A DNA stretch of 58,885 bases, taken from assembly GCF_000769075.1 (NCBI RefSeq), contig NZ_JRFC01000008.1, positions 1-58,885 of the forward strand. The letters run 5' to 3'. The translations under genes were made by a program, and so were the position numbers. Shown here one piece after another: positions 27,728-35,696 of this stretch. The notes beneath the pieces are model-generated. The model searched no databases. It saw only the letters and a program-made list of their open reading frames with translations, and was not told where the DNA came from. Each line of letters opens with the position of its first letter. Within the stretch, counting starts at the first letter, position 1. This DNA comes from Porphyromonas sp. COT-290 OH3588 (GTDB lineage: Bacteria; Bacteroidota; Bacteroidia; Bacteroidales; Porphyromonadaceae).

Positions 27728-27758
27728 TTTGGTTTATAATGACTTATTCTTAACTTTG
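27728..27758 (+). promoter_or_regulatory. Consensus Bacteroidota promoter of the TPR membrane protein gene
   Basis: TTTG at 27728-27731, a 19-nt spacer, and TAACTTTG at 27751-27758 fit the housekeeping consensus fully. Transcription would start near 27765, giving a leader of roughly 45 nt. Confidence 0.85.
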
Positions 27759-27811
27759 CAGGGGTAATAATTAGGATTATAAACAAATTAAATAATACAA
27801 GCTAGTTAAGT

Positions 27812-28501
27812 ATGTCTAAAAAACATCTTCAAAATTCTGAACTAGAGACACAGGTAGAGGAAGCTATGGTGCAGGGAGAGCAGTTCCTAGAGAAAAATCT
27901 GAAGAAGATCCTCATCGCCCTCGGTGCCCTTATCCTGATTGGTGTTGGTGCTTTCGTGTACGTCAATAAGGTGAGTAAGCCTGCCGCAGAGAAGGCTTCT
28001 GCTGCGATGTATGTAGCTGAGGACCGATTCCTCATGGGACAGGACAGCACAGCCCTCAAGGGTGAAGGCATAGCCAATATGGGCTTCGAGGCTATCCAGA
28101 AGGAATACTCGGGCTCTGCTGCAGCCAACCTCTCGTATGCCTATGCAGGTATCTGCCTTTACGACGCAGGTAAGTATCAGGAAGCACTCGATGCACTTAA
28201 GCAGTTTACAGCCAAGGACGCTTATGTAGCTCCATCTATCCAGCGCCTCATCGGTGATTGTTATGCTCAGCTTGGTCAGATCAAGGACGCTGCCAGCGCC
28301 TACGAGAAGGCTGCTTCTATGGCAGATAACGATGCTATCGCCCCTAGCTGTCTCATCAAGGCAGGCCATGCCTACGAGAAGTTGGGAGATCCTAAGAAAG
28401 CTCTAGAGCTATACCAAAGCATCAAGACTAAGTACTATACTGCACCAGAGGCTCAGACTGTAGAGGCCGACATTATCCGCGCTACAGCTGCTGTCAAGTA
28501 A
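27812..28501 (+). CDS. Membrane-anchored TPR protein (YfgM-like)
   Basis: A 229-residue protein with a single membrane segment at about residues 31-51 (ILIALGALILIGVGAFVYV) after a charged cytoplasmic N-terminus, then a periplasmic TPR-like helical domain with repeats such as DAASAYEKAASMA and KALELYQSIKTK. The arrangement equals that of YfgM, an accessory protein of the Sec machinery and periplasmic chaperone network in E. coli. Bacteroidota carry it widely, usually beside ribH as here. A hairpin separates it from ribH. Confidence 0.88.
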   Translation: MSKKHLQNSELETQVEEAMVQGEQFLEKNLKKILIALGALILIGVGAFVYVNKVSKPAAEKASAAMYVAEDRFLMGQDSTALKGEGIANMGFEAIQKEYSGSAAANLSYAYAGICLYDAGKYQEALDALKQFTAKDAYVAPSIQRLIGDCYAQLGQIKDAASAYEKAASMADNDAIAPSCLIKAGHAYEKLGDPKKALELYQSIKTKYYTAPEAQTVEADIIRATAAVK

Positions 28502-28525
28502 GTCAGTCTTGTCGATGATATCACT

Positions 28526-28568
28526 TGTCGCATGGTGGTGCTCACTGGGTGGGTTGCATCATGCGACA
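28526..28568 (+). terminator. Hairpin between the TPR gene and ribH
   Basis: A 12-bp stem (TGTCGCATGGTG with CATCATGCGACA, one G-U pair) with a 19-nt loop, followed by TTTTC. It probably terminates the TPR gene or attenuates expression of ribH. Confidence 0.7.
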
Positions 28569-28605
28569 TTTTCATTACACCATATATAAATACGTATAGT
28601 AGGAT

Positions 28606-29115
28606 ATGTCTACAATCGAATACATTCAGTCTAGAGAGCATCAAGCCCCAGTGATCCTAGATGGTAAGGGACTCAACATCGCCATCGCGGTGGCTGAGTG
28701 GAATAGCAATATCACAGAAGCCCTGCTCGAGGGTGCAATCAAGGTGCTCAAGCAGTCGGAGGTGAAGAGGATTAAGGTGATGCGTGTGCCGGGGACTTTT
28801 GAGCTAACCAATGCCGCAGCACGCCTAAGAGCAGAGATGAATGTAGATGCCGTGATTGTCATTGGCTGCGTCGTGCGTGGGGATACGCCTCACTTCGACT
28901 ACATTTGCCAAGGCGTTAGCTACGGTATCAGCTATCTCAATGCGACGCAACCGTATCATTCTGGCGAGATCAAACCAATTATTTTTTGCGTGCTGACGAC
29001 AGAGAATATGGCTCAGGCTGAGGAACGTGCAGGAGGCAAGCTAGGTAATAAGGGTGAGGAAGCGGCCGAGGCTGCGATAAAAATGTGCCGCCCGATTTGC
29101 ACAGTTGAAAAATAG
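28606..29115 (+). CDS. ribH: 6,7-dimethyl-8-ribityllumazine synthase
   Basis: Penultimate enzyme of riboflavin synthesis; condenses 5-amino-6-ribitylaminouracil with 3,4-dihydroxybutanone 4-phosphate. The 169-residue protein shows the substrate-binding segments [10 protein letters not shown] and MRVPGTFEL, and the [10 protein letters not shown] motif with the catalytic His. Length fits the icosahedral family. No FMN riboswitch is visible upstream, and no other rib gene is adjacent. Two tRNA genes with their own promoter, the -33 box of which lies inside the end of ribH, follow. Confidence 0.96.
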   Translation: MSTIEYIQSREHQAPVILDGKGLNIAIAVAEWNSNITEALLEGAIKVLKQSEVKRIKVMRVPGTFELTNAAARLRAEMNVDAVIVIGCVVRGDTPHFDYICQGVSYGISYLNATQPYHSGEIKPIIFCVLTTENMAQAEERAGGKLGNKGEEAAEAAIKMCRPICTVEK

Positions 29116-29127
29116 TGTCTATCTTTG
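29096..29127 (+). promoter_or_regulatory. Consensus promoter of the tRNA-Tyr/tRNA-Gly unit
   Basis: TTTG at 29096-29099 (inside the last codons of ribH), a 20-nt spacer, and TATCTTTG at 29120-29127. The start point near 29134 is about 16 nt before tRNA-Tyr. Confidence 0.85.
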
Positions 29128-29149
29128 CAGTGCAAAACAAAACAAGGAA

Positions 29150-29232
29150 GGGCAGTTACCAGAGTGGCCAAATGGGGCTGACTGTAACTCAGCTGGCTTA
29201 CGCCTTCGGTGGTTCGAATCCATCACTGCCCA
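29150..29232 (+). tRNA. tRNA-Tyr (GTA)
   Basis: An 83-nt class II tRNA with acceptor arms GGGCAGT and ACTGCCC, discriminator A, a 7-nt anticodon loop CTGTAAC (anticodon GTA) on the stem GCTGA/TCAGC, a long variable arm and the T arm GGTTCGAATCC. CCA is not encoded. Confidence 0.95.
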
Positions 29233-29254
29233 CCCTTTTGTTTCCTTAGGGAAT

Positions 29255-29327
29255 GCGGAAGTAGCTCAGTTGATAGAGCATTAGCCTTCCAAGCTAAGGG
29301 TCGCGGGTTTGAGCCCCGTCTTCCGCT
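29255..29327 (+). tRNA. tRNA-Gly (TCC)
   Basis: A 73-nt tRNA with acceptor arms GCGGAAG and CTTCCGC, discriminator T, D arm GCTCAGTTGATAGAGC, anticodon loop CTTCCAA (anticodon TCC) and T arm GGGTTTGAGCCCC. It is 22 bp behind tRNA-Tyr and shares its promoter. Confidence 0.96.
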
Positions 29328-29338
29328 CTATCAAAGAC

Positions 29339-29371
29339 TCCAGTAGGCAATAGCTTACTGGATTTTTGTTT
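29339..29371 (+). terminator. Terminator of the tRNA pair
   Basis: A 10-bp stem TCCAGTAGGC/GCTTACTGGA (one G-U pair) with a 4-nt loop is followed by a T-rich tail (TTTTTGTTTTT), 11 nt behind tRNA-Gly. Confidence 0.85.
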
Positions 29372-29424
29372 TTATGGCTGGATAGTATCTCTCCTATGCC
29401 AATCCATAGTTTTGAGAATTAGAG

Positions 29425-29432
29425 TATCTTTG
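29425..29432 (+). promoter_or_regulatory. Probable -7 box of panD
   Basis: TATCTTTG matches TAnnTTTG, 31 nt before panD; no TTTG lies at the -33 distance. Confidence 0.5.
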
Positions 29433-29462
29433 CCCCCGTTATAAGGTATAACAACAGAAATA

Positions 29463-29813
29463 ATGTTAGTAGAACTTGTTAAGTCCAAGATACATCGGGT
29501 AACCGTCACAGAGGCCAACCTTAGCTACATTGGTAGCATCACCATAGACGAGGCACTGATGGAGGCTGCCAATATCCTCCCCGGAGAGAAAGTGCAGATT
29601 GTCAATAATAATAATGGGGCTCGCCTAGAAACCTATACGATAGCTGGCGAGCGTGGTTCTGGGGTCGTTTGCCTCAATGGTGCAGCAGCTCGTCTGGTAC
29701 AGCCGGGTGACATCGTCATCATCATGGCGTACGCTTGGATGACCTATGAGGAAGCGCAAGGCTTCAAGCCCGCAGTCGTGTTCCCAGACACGGCTACCAA
29801 TCAGATTGTATAA
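29463..29813 (+). CDS. panD: Aspartate 1-decarboxylase proenzyme
   Basis: Makes beta-alanine for pantothenate and coenzyme A. The 116-residue proenzyme cleaves itself between Gly24 and Ser25 in YIGSITID, the Ser becoming the pyruvoyl group. The NNGARLETY and NGAAARL segments of the family follow. No other pan gene is nearby. The ffh gene starts 58 bp later with no terminator between, so they may be cotranscribed. Confidence 0.96.
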   Translation: MLVELVKSKIHRVTVTEANLSYIGSITIDEALMEAANILPGEKVQIVNNNNGARLETYTIAGERGSGVVCLNGAAARLVQPGDIVIIMAYAWMTYEEAQGFKPAVVFPDTATNQIV

Positions 29814-29871
29814 TATAAGTAGTATGATGCCTGCTCTCGGAATGGCTGGGAGGATCGGGCGTAAGAGATAG

Positions 29872-31233
29872 ATGCTCATGTTCGAAAATTTAAGCGAAAG
29901 ACTCGAGAGATCGTTTAAGATCCTCAAAGGTGAAGGTAAAATCACCGAGATAAATGTAGCCGAAACGCTCAAGGATGTACGTCGAGCCTTGCTAGAGGCC
30001 GACGTAAACTATAACGTAGCAAAGCAATTTACTGAGCAAATCAAGATCAAGGCTCTAGGGCAGAATGTGCTTACCTCAGTTCGCCCCGGCGAGTTGATGG
30101 TCAAGATCGTCCATGACGAGCTGGCCGAGCTCATGGGTGGTAAGGCTATGGATATTAATCTCTCAGGCCAGCCAGCCATTATCTTGATGTCCGGCCTTCA
30201 GGGCTCTGGTAAGACTACGATGAGTGGTAAGTTAGCCAACCTGCTCAAGACTAAGCAGAGTCGCAAACCCCTGCTTGTCGCTGCCGACGTCTATCGTCCT
30301 GCTGCTATCGAGCAGCTCAGAGTACTGGCCGAGCAGATCGGTGTGCCAGTTTTCTTCGATCTAGAGAGCAAAGATCCCGTAGGTATTGCTCGTCGTGGAG
30401 TAGCTGAGGCTATGGCTCAGGGATGCGACACCGTGATCGTCGATACTGCTGGTCGTCTGGCTATTGATGAGGAGATGATGCGTGAGATCGAGGCCATTAA
30501 GGCAGCCGTCAAGCCCTCAGAAACGCTCTTCGTCGTAGACTCAATGACGGGTCAGGACGCCGTGAATACCGCCAAGGAGTTTAATCAGCGCCTAGACTTC
30601 GACGGCGTTGTCTTGACGAAGCTCGATGGAGATACGCGTGGTGGTGCAGCCCTCTCTATTCGATCTGTCGTAGATAAGCCAATTAAGTTTGTCGGTACGG
30701 GAGAGAAAATGGACGCTCTAGATGTTTTCCACCCCGACCGTATGGCCGACCGTATCCTCGGTATGGGTGATATCATCTCCCTCGTGGAGCGTGCTCAGCA
30801 GCAGTATGATGAGCGTGAGGCACGTAGGCTTGAGGAGCGCATCGCTAAGGATCAGTTTGACTTCAATGACTTTTTGGCACAGGTACAGCAGATCAAGAAG
30901 ATGGGTAGCCTCAAAGACCTTGCTTCGATGATTCCCGGGCTGAGCAAGATTATGAAGGATAATAAGGATGTAGAGCTCGACGACAATGCCTTCAAGAGCG
31001 TAGAGGCAATCATCTACTCCATGACCCCAGAGGAACGTAAGCGTCCGTCCATTATTGACGGCCGACGTCGTAAGCGTATCGCCGATGGTAGTGGAACGAG
31101 CGTGCAGGAGGTAAACAAGCTGATCAATCAGTTTACCCAAATGCGTAAGATGATGAAGCAGTTGCAAGGCTTTGGGGGTAAGATACCCAAGCTCCCTAAG
31201 ATGCCCAAGTTCCCCGGTAAGTTTGGGTTCTAG
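29872..31233 (+). CDS. ffh: Signal recognition particle protein Ffh
   Basis: Protein part of SRP; binds signal sequences and 4.5S RNA and delivers ribosomes to FtsY. The 453-residue protein has the N domain, the G domain with P-loop GLQGSGKTT, DTAGRL and TKLDGD, and the Met-rich M domain (MRKMMKQLQ). The end is basic and rich in Pro-Lys-Met-Pro. The start may be 29872 or the ATG two codons on at 29878 (MFENLSER), which matches the family better. A perfect terminator follows. Confidence 0.97.
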   Translation: MLMFENLSERLERSFKILKGEGKITEINVAETLKDVRRALLEADVNYNVAKQFTEQIKIKALGQNVLTSVRPGELMVKIVHDELAELMGGKAMDINLSGQPAIILMSGLQGSGKTTMSGKLANLLKTKQSRKPLLVAADVYRPAAIEQLRVLAEQIGVPVFFDLESKDPVGIARRGVAEAMAQGCDTVIVDTAGRLAIDEEMMREIEAIKAAVKPSETLFVVDSMTGQDAVNTAKEFNQRLDFDGVVLTKLDGDTRGGAALSIRSVVDKPIKFVGTGEKMDALDVFHPDRMADRILGMGDIISLVERAQQQYDEREARRLEERIAKDQFDFNDFLAQVQQIKKMGSLKDLASMIPGLSKIMKDNKDVELDDNAFKSVEAIIYSMTPEERKRPSIIDGRRRKRIADGSGTSVQEVNKLINQFTQMRKMMKQLQGFGGKIPKLPKMPKFPGKFGF

Positions 31234-31257
31234 TCCATCGGTATAGAGCGATATATC

Positions 31258-31300
31258 AAAGGCAGGAGATGGTAGGTGTGGCTATCCATCTCCTGCCTTT
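31258..31300 (+). terminator. Terminator behind ffh
   Basis: A perfect 15-bp stem (AAAGGCAGGAGATGG at 31258-31272, complement at 31286-31300) with a 13-nt loop. The TTT at the right arm and CGTTTG after it make a modest U tail. Confidence 0.82.
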
Positions 31301-31342
31301 CGTTTGCCTTTGAGCGTGGCCACAGGTTTGGTTATAAATGAT

Positions 31343-31350
31343 TACCTTTG
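31343..31350 (+). promoter_or_regulatory. Probable -7 box of ddh
   Basis: TACCTTTG matches TAnnTTTG and is 47 nt before the start chosen for ddh. It overlaps the first codons of a longer in-frame reading from 31338, which argues against that longer start. Confidence 0.6.
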
Positions 31351-31397
31351 TCTTGCTAAATTATATAACAGAAAGAAATAGGATTAGAAACGAAAAA

Positions 31398-32303
31398 ATG
31401 TCGAGGACAAAGACTATTAGAGCGGCCATCGTAGGCTATGGCAATATCGGCCGCTATGCAGTAGAGGCACTTCGAGCCGCAGACGATTTTGAGATTGCTG
31501 GTGTTGTGCGTCGAGACCCCACACAGATCCCCCATGAACTCTCGCCTTATTCAGTGGTTGGGCATATCTCGGAGCTTGGGCAAGTGGACGTGGCGATCAT
31601 TTGCTCACCAACTCGTTTGGTGGAGTCTACTGCGCTAGAGATTTTGGGCCTTGGCATCAATACCGTCGATAGCTACGATATCCACACGGGGATCGTGGCG
31701 CTACGCCGAAGCCTTGGAGATAAGGCGCTGCAAAATAATGCCGTGGCGATCATTGCCTCAGGTTGGGATCCCGGTAGCGACTCCATCGTTCGCACGCTTA
31801 TGGAGGCGATTGTCCCCAAGGGGGTAACGTACACCAACTTTGGCCCGGGGATGAGTATGGGGCATACAGTAGCGGTTAAAGCTATTGCGGGCGTTCGCAA
31901 AGCCCTATCTATGACAATCCCAACGGGAACTGGTATTCACAGACGTATGGTTTATGTCGAGCTAGAGGACGGGTATGAGGCTGATCAAGTCAAAGCGGCC
32001 ATCAAGGCGGACGAATACTTTGTCCACGACGAAACGCATGTACAGGTCGTAGACTCGGTTGATGCGCTCATTGATATGGGCCATGGGGTTAATATGGTAC
32101 GTAAGGGCGTGTCGGGGCAAACGCACAATCAGCTCCTCGAGTTCAATATGCGCATCAACAATCCAGCTCTTACGGCGCAGATCCTCGTTGCCGTGGCTCG
32201 AGCTTCTATGCGTCAGAGCAGCGGTTGCTATACGATGCAGGAGATTCCACTCATTGATTTGCTTCCCGGTGAGCGTGAGCAGTGGATCGCCAAACTTTGT
32301 TAA
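31398..32303 (+). CDS. ddh: Meso-diaminopimelate D-dehydrogenase
   Basis: NADPH-dependent enzyme that makes meso-diaminopimelate in one step from tetrahydrodipicolinate, giving lysine and the peptidoglycan cross-link residue. With the start at 31398 it is 301 residues. The Rossmann motif GYGNIGRYAVEAL is near the N-terminus, and ICSPTRLVE, GWDPGSDS and GPGMSMGHT match the family. The longer reading from 31338 contains the -7 promoter box and is not favoured. It is alone, before lgt by 27 bp. Confidence 0.94.
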   Translation: MSRTKTIRAAIVGYGNIGRYAVEALRAADDFEIAGVVRRDPTQIPHELSPYSVVGHISELGQVDVAIICSPTRLVESTALEILGLGINTVDSYDIHTGIVALRRSLGDKALQNNAVAIIASGWDPGSDSIVRTLMEAIVPKGVTYTNFGPGMSMGHTVAVKAIAGVRKALSMTIPTGTGIHRRMVYVELEDGYEADQVKAAIKADEYFVHDETHVQVVDSVDALIDMGHGVNMVRKGVSGQTHNQLLEFNMRINNPALTAQILVAVARASMRQSSGCYTMQEIPLIDLLPGEREQWIAKLC

Positions 32304-32330
32304 TCTATCTGATTTACATCCCCACACAGT

Positions 32331-33221
32331 ATGCTTAGTGTCATTAATTGGAATGTAGACCCTGCTATCTTCGAGATTTTCGGAAGAGAAGTCCGCTGGT
32401 ATGGTTTGCTCTTTGCTCTAGGGCTTTTGATTTTGGGCCCCGCTATCGAGGAGAAGATCTGGAAGCGTGAGAAACTCAATCCGGAGTGGATGAGCTCGCT
32501 CTATATATACGTTGTACTAGGTACCGTGATTGGTGCTAGGCTGGGGCATGTGCTTTTCTATGACCCCATGTACTATCTGGCCAATCCGCTCAAGATTTTC
32601 GCCGTTTGGGAGGGAGGTCTTGCTAGCCATGGCGGTACGCTGGGCATCATCATCGCTGTGTGGATTTATTCCCGTCGGGTAGTTAAGAAGCCTATTGTTT
32701 GGACTCTAGATCGCTTGGCGGTACCAGTAGGTTTAGCGGCTGCGCTTATTCGACTAGGCAATCTGATGAATAGTGAAATCTTTGGTCGCCCAACGGATTT
32801 GCCTTGGGCATTTAGCTTTGTGCGATCGGGAGAGTACTACAATATTTTCGCCAAACAGAAAGCAGGGGAAGCGCTCACAGACGTAGAGCAGGGGCTACTC
32901 ACCGGTTCTATCGGCTGGCATCCTACCCAGCTCTACGAAGCACTGGCTTATCTGCTTGTCTTCGCCTTCTGTATGTGGCTATACTGGAAGCGCAATGCTG
33001 CCCAACGCTACTCTGGGCTGATCCTTGGCTACTTCTTGACGGGCATATTCGGTGCTCGCCTCGTTGTGGAGAGCATTAAGAATGTGCAAGAGAGCTGGGA
33101 GCTAGATATGATACAAACCATCGGGTTGAACATGGGCCAGCTCCTAAGTATCCCATTCGTTCTTGTAGGGCTCTGGCTCATTGTTCGAGCTTACAAGCAC
33201 CCCCTCCAGCCAACTAATTAA
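32331..33221 (+). CDS. lgt: Prolipoprotein diacylglyceryl transferase
   Basis: Inner membrane enzyme that transfers diacylglycerol from phosphatidylglycerol to the lipobox Cys of prelipoproteins. The 296-residue protein has seven hydrophobic segments and the signature [21 protein letters not shown], plus the HGG motif (ASHGGTLG) and the late conserved Arg in FGARLVVE. It is 27 bp behind ddh, and the flavodiiron gene follows 25 bp after it, so transcription may continue through. Confidence 0.96.
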   Translation: MLSVINWNVDPAIFEIFGREVRWYGLLFALGLLILGPAIEEKIWKREKLNPEWMSSLYIYVVLGTVIGARLGHVLFYDPMYYLANPLKIFAVWEGGLASHGGTLGIIIAVWIYSRRVVKKPIVWTLDRLAVPVGLAAALIRLGNLMNSEIFGRPTDLPWAFSFVRSGEYYNIFAKQKAGEALTDVEQGLLTGSIGWHPTQLYEALAYLLVFAFCMWLYWKRNAAQRYSGLILGYFLTGIFGARLVVESIKNVQESWELDMIQTIGLNMGQLLSIPFVLVGLWLIVRAYKHPLQPTN

Positions 33222-33246
33222 GTATAATAATCAAACACCTAATAAT

Positions 33247-34467
33247 ATGTATCAAGTACCTCAGGTTACAGACTCTATTTATTACGTTGGGGTTAACGAC
33301 CGTACCAAGCAGCTTTTTGAGAATATGTGGTCGCTACCCTATGGTGTGTCCTACAATTCATTTCTTGTTGTAGATGAGGTGACCACGCTTATCGACACAG
33401 TCGATGTGTGCTACTCCGACGTCTTCTTCCATAAGCTCGAAACCGTTCTTGGGGAGCGTCAGCTCGATTATCTCATTGTGAACCATATGGAGCCCGACCA
33501 TGGAGGGTCTATTGGCTTGCTTCGTAAGCGCTATCCTAATGTGAAGATCATTGGGAATAAGAAGACTTTTGATATGCTCAAGGGCTATCATGGCATCACA
33601 GATGGGCTAGTGGAGGTAAAGAGCGGAGATGCGATCCGTGTAGGCAAGCACGAGTTCTCCTTCCTGATGGCTCCTATGGTACATTGGCCCGAGGTGATGT
33701 TTACCTACGAGCAAACCCAAAAGGTGCTTTTTTCTGCTGATGCATTTGGCACTTTTGGTGCTCTCAATGGTCATATCTTCGACTACCAAGCTGATCTAGA
33801 TCTCTACTTCAGAGAGATGCATCGCTACTACTCTTGCATTGTTGGGAAGTATGGTTCCTTCGTTCAGAAGGCGCTTAAAGCCATGAGCGAGCAGAACCTC
33901 ACGATCGACTACGTTTGCCCCACGCATGGTGTGATTTGGACGCCTAAGCATTTCCCACAAGCTCTAGAGATCTATGATCGCCTTAGTCGCTACGAGGGTA
34001 AGGACGGAGTGGTCGTTCTCTATGGATCTATGTACGGCAATACGGAGCAGATGGCCGATATTATTGCTCAGTCACTAGCCGAGGCTGGCATCAGTCAGGT
34101 TGTTTGTCACAACGTTAGCAAGAGCGATCAGTCCGAGATCCTGCGTGATATTTTCACTTACAAGGCACTTATCGTTGGTAGCCCGACCTACTGTGGGGGG
34201 CTATTTTCACCGATTGAGAATATCCTCAACCTACTTCGTGTTCGTGATCTCAAGAATCGCTTGTATGCTGTCTTTGGCTCCTATACTTGGGCGCCCGCAG
34301 CGGTCAAGAAGCTACTGCCTTTCGCCGAAGAAATGGGCTGGACGCAGATTGGTACTCCAGTCGAGCTCAAGATGGCGGATTTGCCTGCGGTCGTAGATGC
34401 CGCTTGGAGTCTGGGACAAGAAGTTGCCGCTGCACTTACAGCAGATAGCTCTCAGGCTGACGCATAG
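33247..34467 (+). CDS. Flavodiiron protein (A-type flavoprotein)
   Basis: Cytoplasmic O2- or NO-reducing enzyme that protects anaerobes. The 406-residue protein has a metallo-beta-lactamase-like di-iron domain with ligands His80, Glu82, Asp84, His85 (HMEPDHGG), His146, Asp165 and His227 (CPTHGVIW), followed by a flavodoxin domain with the FMN loop YGSMYGNTEQM. All iron ligands are present. The frame is open to 33181 inside lgt, but MYQVPQV at 33247 is the natural start. Electrons would come via a rubredoxin or similar, not visible here. Which gas it prefers cannot be read from the sequence. Confidence 0.95.
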   Translation: MYQVPQVTDSIYYVGVNDRTKQLFENMWSLPYGVSYNSFLVVDEVTTLIDTVDVCYSDVFFHKLETVLGERQLDYLIVNHMEPDHGGSIGLLRKRYPNVKIIGNKKTFDMLKGYHGITDGLVEVKSGDAIRVGKHEFSFLMAPMVHWPEVMFTYEQTQKVLFSADAFGTFGALNGHIFDYQADLDLYFREMHRYYSCIVGKYGSFVQKALKAMSEQNLTIDYVCPTHGVIWTPKHFPQALEIYDRLSRYEGKDGVVVLYGSMYGNTEQMADIIAQSLAEAGISQVVCHNVSKSDQSEILRDIFTYKALIVGSPTYCGGLFSPIENILNLLRVRDLKNRLYAVFGSYTWAPAAVKKLLPFAEEMGWTQIGTPVELKMADLPAVVDAAWSLGQEVAAALTADSSQADA

Positions 34468-34506
34468 AACCTTAATTGGACATCATCAAACTAATCAAAA
34501 TATATA

Positions 34507-35301
34507 ATGAGACTAATCATTCAGCCAGATGCTCAGGCCATAGCCTCTTGGGCTGCCGAGTATGTGATCGCTCGTATCAATGCTTTCGTTCCTACGTCCG
34601 ACCATCCTCACTTTGTGCTTGGGTTACCTACTGGATCTACGCCTCTGGGTATGTATCGTGCCTTGATTGAGGCACACAAGGCTGGGCGTGTATCTTTCGC
34701 CGAGGTCGTAACGTTTAATATGGACGAATATATAGGTTTGCCTCAGGATCACCCCCAGAGCTACCACTCGTTCATGTGGAACAATTTCTTCAACCACATC
34801 GATATAAATCCCGAACATGTACATATTCTTGATGGTAATGCCGCAGATGCAGTAGCCGAGTGTGCTGCGTATGAGGGTGCGATCGTCAAGGCAGGTGGGA
34901 TTGACCTCTTCCTCGGAGGGATTGGTCCCGATGGCCATATTGCTTTCAATGAACCGGGCTCCTCACTGACTTCTCGTACACGTGTTAAGACGCTGACGAC
35001 AGACACGATCATTGCCAACTCGCGCTTCTTTGAGGGCGATGTCAATAAGGTTCCTAAGACTGCCATGACTGTTGGTGTAGGCACAGTGATGGACGCTCGT
35101 GAGGTGCTGATCCTCGTTAATGGACATGCTAAGGCACGTGCTTTGCAGCAGGCCGTAGAGGGTTCGGTTAATCAGATGTGGACAATCACCGCTCTACAGC
35201 TACACCCCCATGGCATCATTGTGTGTGATGAGGCCGCTTGCCTAGAGCTTAAGGTTGGCACCTACAATTATTTCAAGGATATTGAGCGTGGCAATCTCTA
35301 A
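34507..35301 (+). CDS. nagB: Glucosamine-6-phosphate deaminase
   Basis: Converts glucosamine-6-phosphate to fructose-6-phosphate and ammonia, feeding amino sugars into glycolysis. The 264-residue length is normal; motifs are [22 protein letters not shown] with the catalytic Asp, and [14 protein letters not shown]. It fits with the sialidase and mannosidase genes of the window as part of host-glycan use. It starts 39 bp after the flavodiiron gene and is followed by a palindromic element with a T run. Confidence 0.96.
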   Translation: MRLIIQPDAQAIASWAAEYVIARINAFVPTSDHPHFVLGLPTGSTPLGMYRALIEAHKAGRVSFAEVVTFNMDEYIGLPQDHPQSYHSFMWNNFFNHIDINPEHVHILDGNAADAVAECAAYEGAIVKAGGIDLFLGGIGPDGHIAFNEPGSSLTSRTRVKTLTTDTIIANSRFFEGDVNKVPKTAMTVGVGTVMDAREVLILVNGHAKARALQQAVEGSVNQMWTITALQLHPHGIIVCDEAACLELKVGTYNYFKDIERGNL

Positions 35302-35358
35302 ATGCGAGTGCCGTATACTCAGATAGGATAGTCCTCTATTGAGAGGGGAATTAGATTG

Positions 35359-35401
35359 AAAGGGCTGTGTCAAAATTCATTTTTGGCGCAGCCCTTTTTT
35401 T
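35359..35401. repeat. GGGCTGTGTCAAAATT palindromic element, copy 3
   Basis: Arms AAAGGGCTGTGTCAAAAT and ATTTTTGGCGCAGCCCTTT followed by TTTT. It can terminate nagB transcription and is also the left end of the 309-bp composite described next. Confidence 0.85.
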
Positions 35402-35668
35402 AAGATGTTTCAGAATGCGCAAACTACAAGGCGCTAAGACTGAGGCTGACGGGAGCATACTATAAAGTATGTGATTGAAGCCGATGATGAAGTCCGTGCG
35501 GAGCAAATGTCGAAAGCAACACCGCCTTTTGTGCATTCTGAAACACCGCCTTTATTTACTGCCCTATGCTCTAGGGTATTTACATTCTATAACGGTTTTC
35601 GTCTTGTTTAGGCTACCTCACGGTTTGATGTGAGGAAATTGGCAGACGGCGAATTTGCCACAGCCCCT
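35360..35668. mobile_element. MITE-like composite with terminal inverted repeats
   Basis: The left end AAGGGCTGTGTCAAAATTC (35360-35378) recurs inverted at 35651-35668 (reads AGGGGCTGTGGCAAATTC on the other strand), about 85% alike with one gap. No transposase gene is inside. It holds a second inverted-repeat element (35406-35545). Fills the gap between nagB and the C10 peptidase gene. The mobile nature is inferred. Confidence 0.6.
35406..35545. mobile_element. Nested 140-bp inverted-repeat element
   Basis: Ends TGTTTCAGAATGCGCAAA (35406-35423) and TTTGTGCATTCTGAAACA (35528-35545) are inverted repeats matching at 17 of 18 positions. Inside is the palindrome GCATACTATAAAGTATGTG (35455-35473) and a G+C-rich half. 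No open frame of note. Could be a small non-autonomous transposon or a structured RNA. Confidence 0.65.
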
Positions 35669-35696
35669 AAGCTATTATAGACTGCTCGCTCGGAGT

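Noticed and set aside
28502-28605. FMN riboswitch ahead of ribH
   Set aside because: The gap is only 104 nt and holds a simple hairpin without the conserved RFN elements.
35360-35668. Remnant insertion sequence with transposase
   Set aside because: No transposase-like frame or DDE motif is found inside the inverted ends; only a MITE-like reading is supported.
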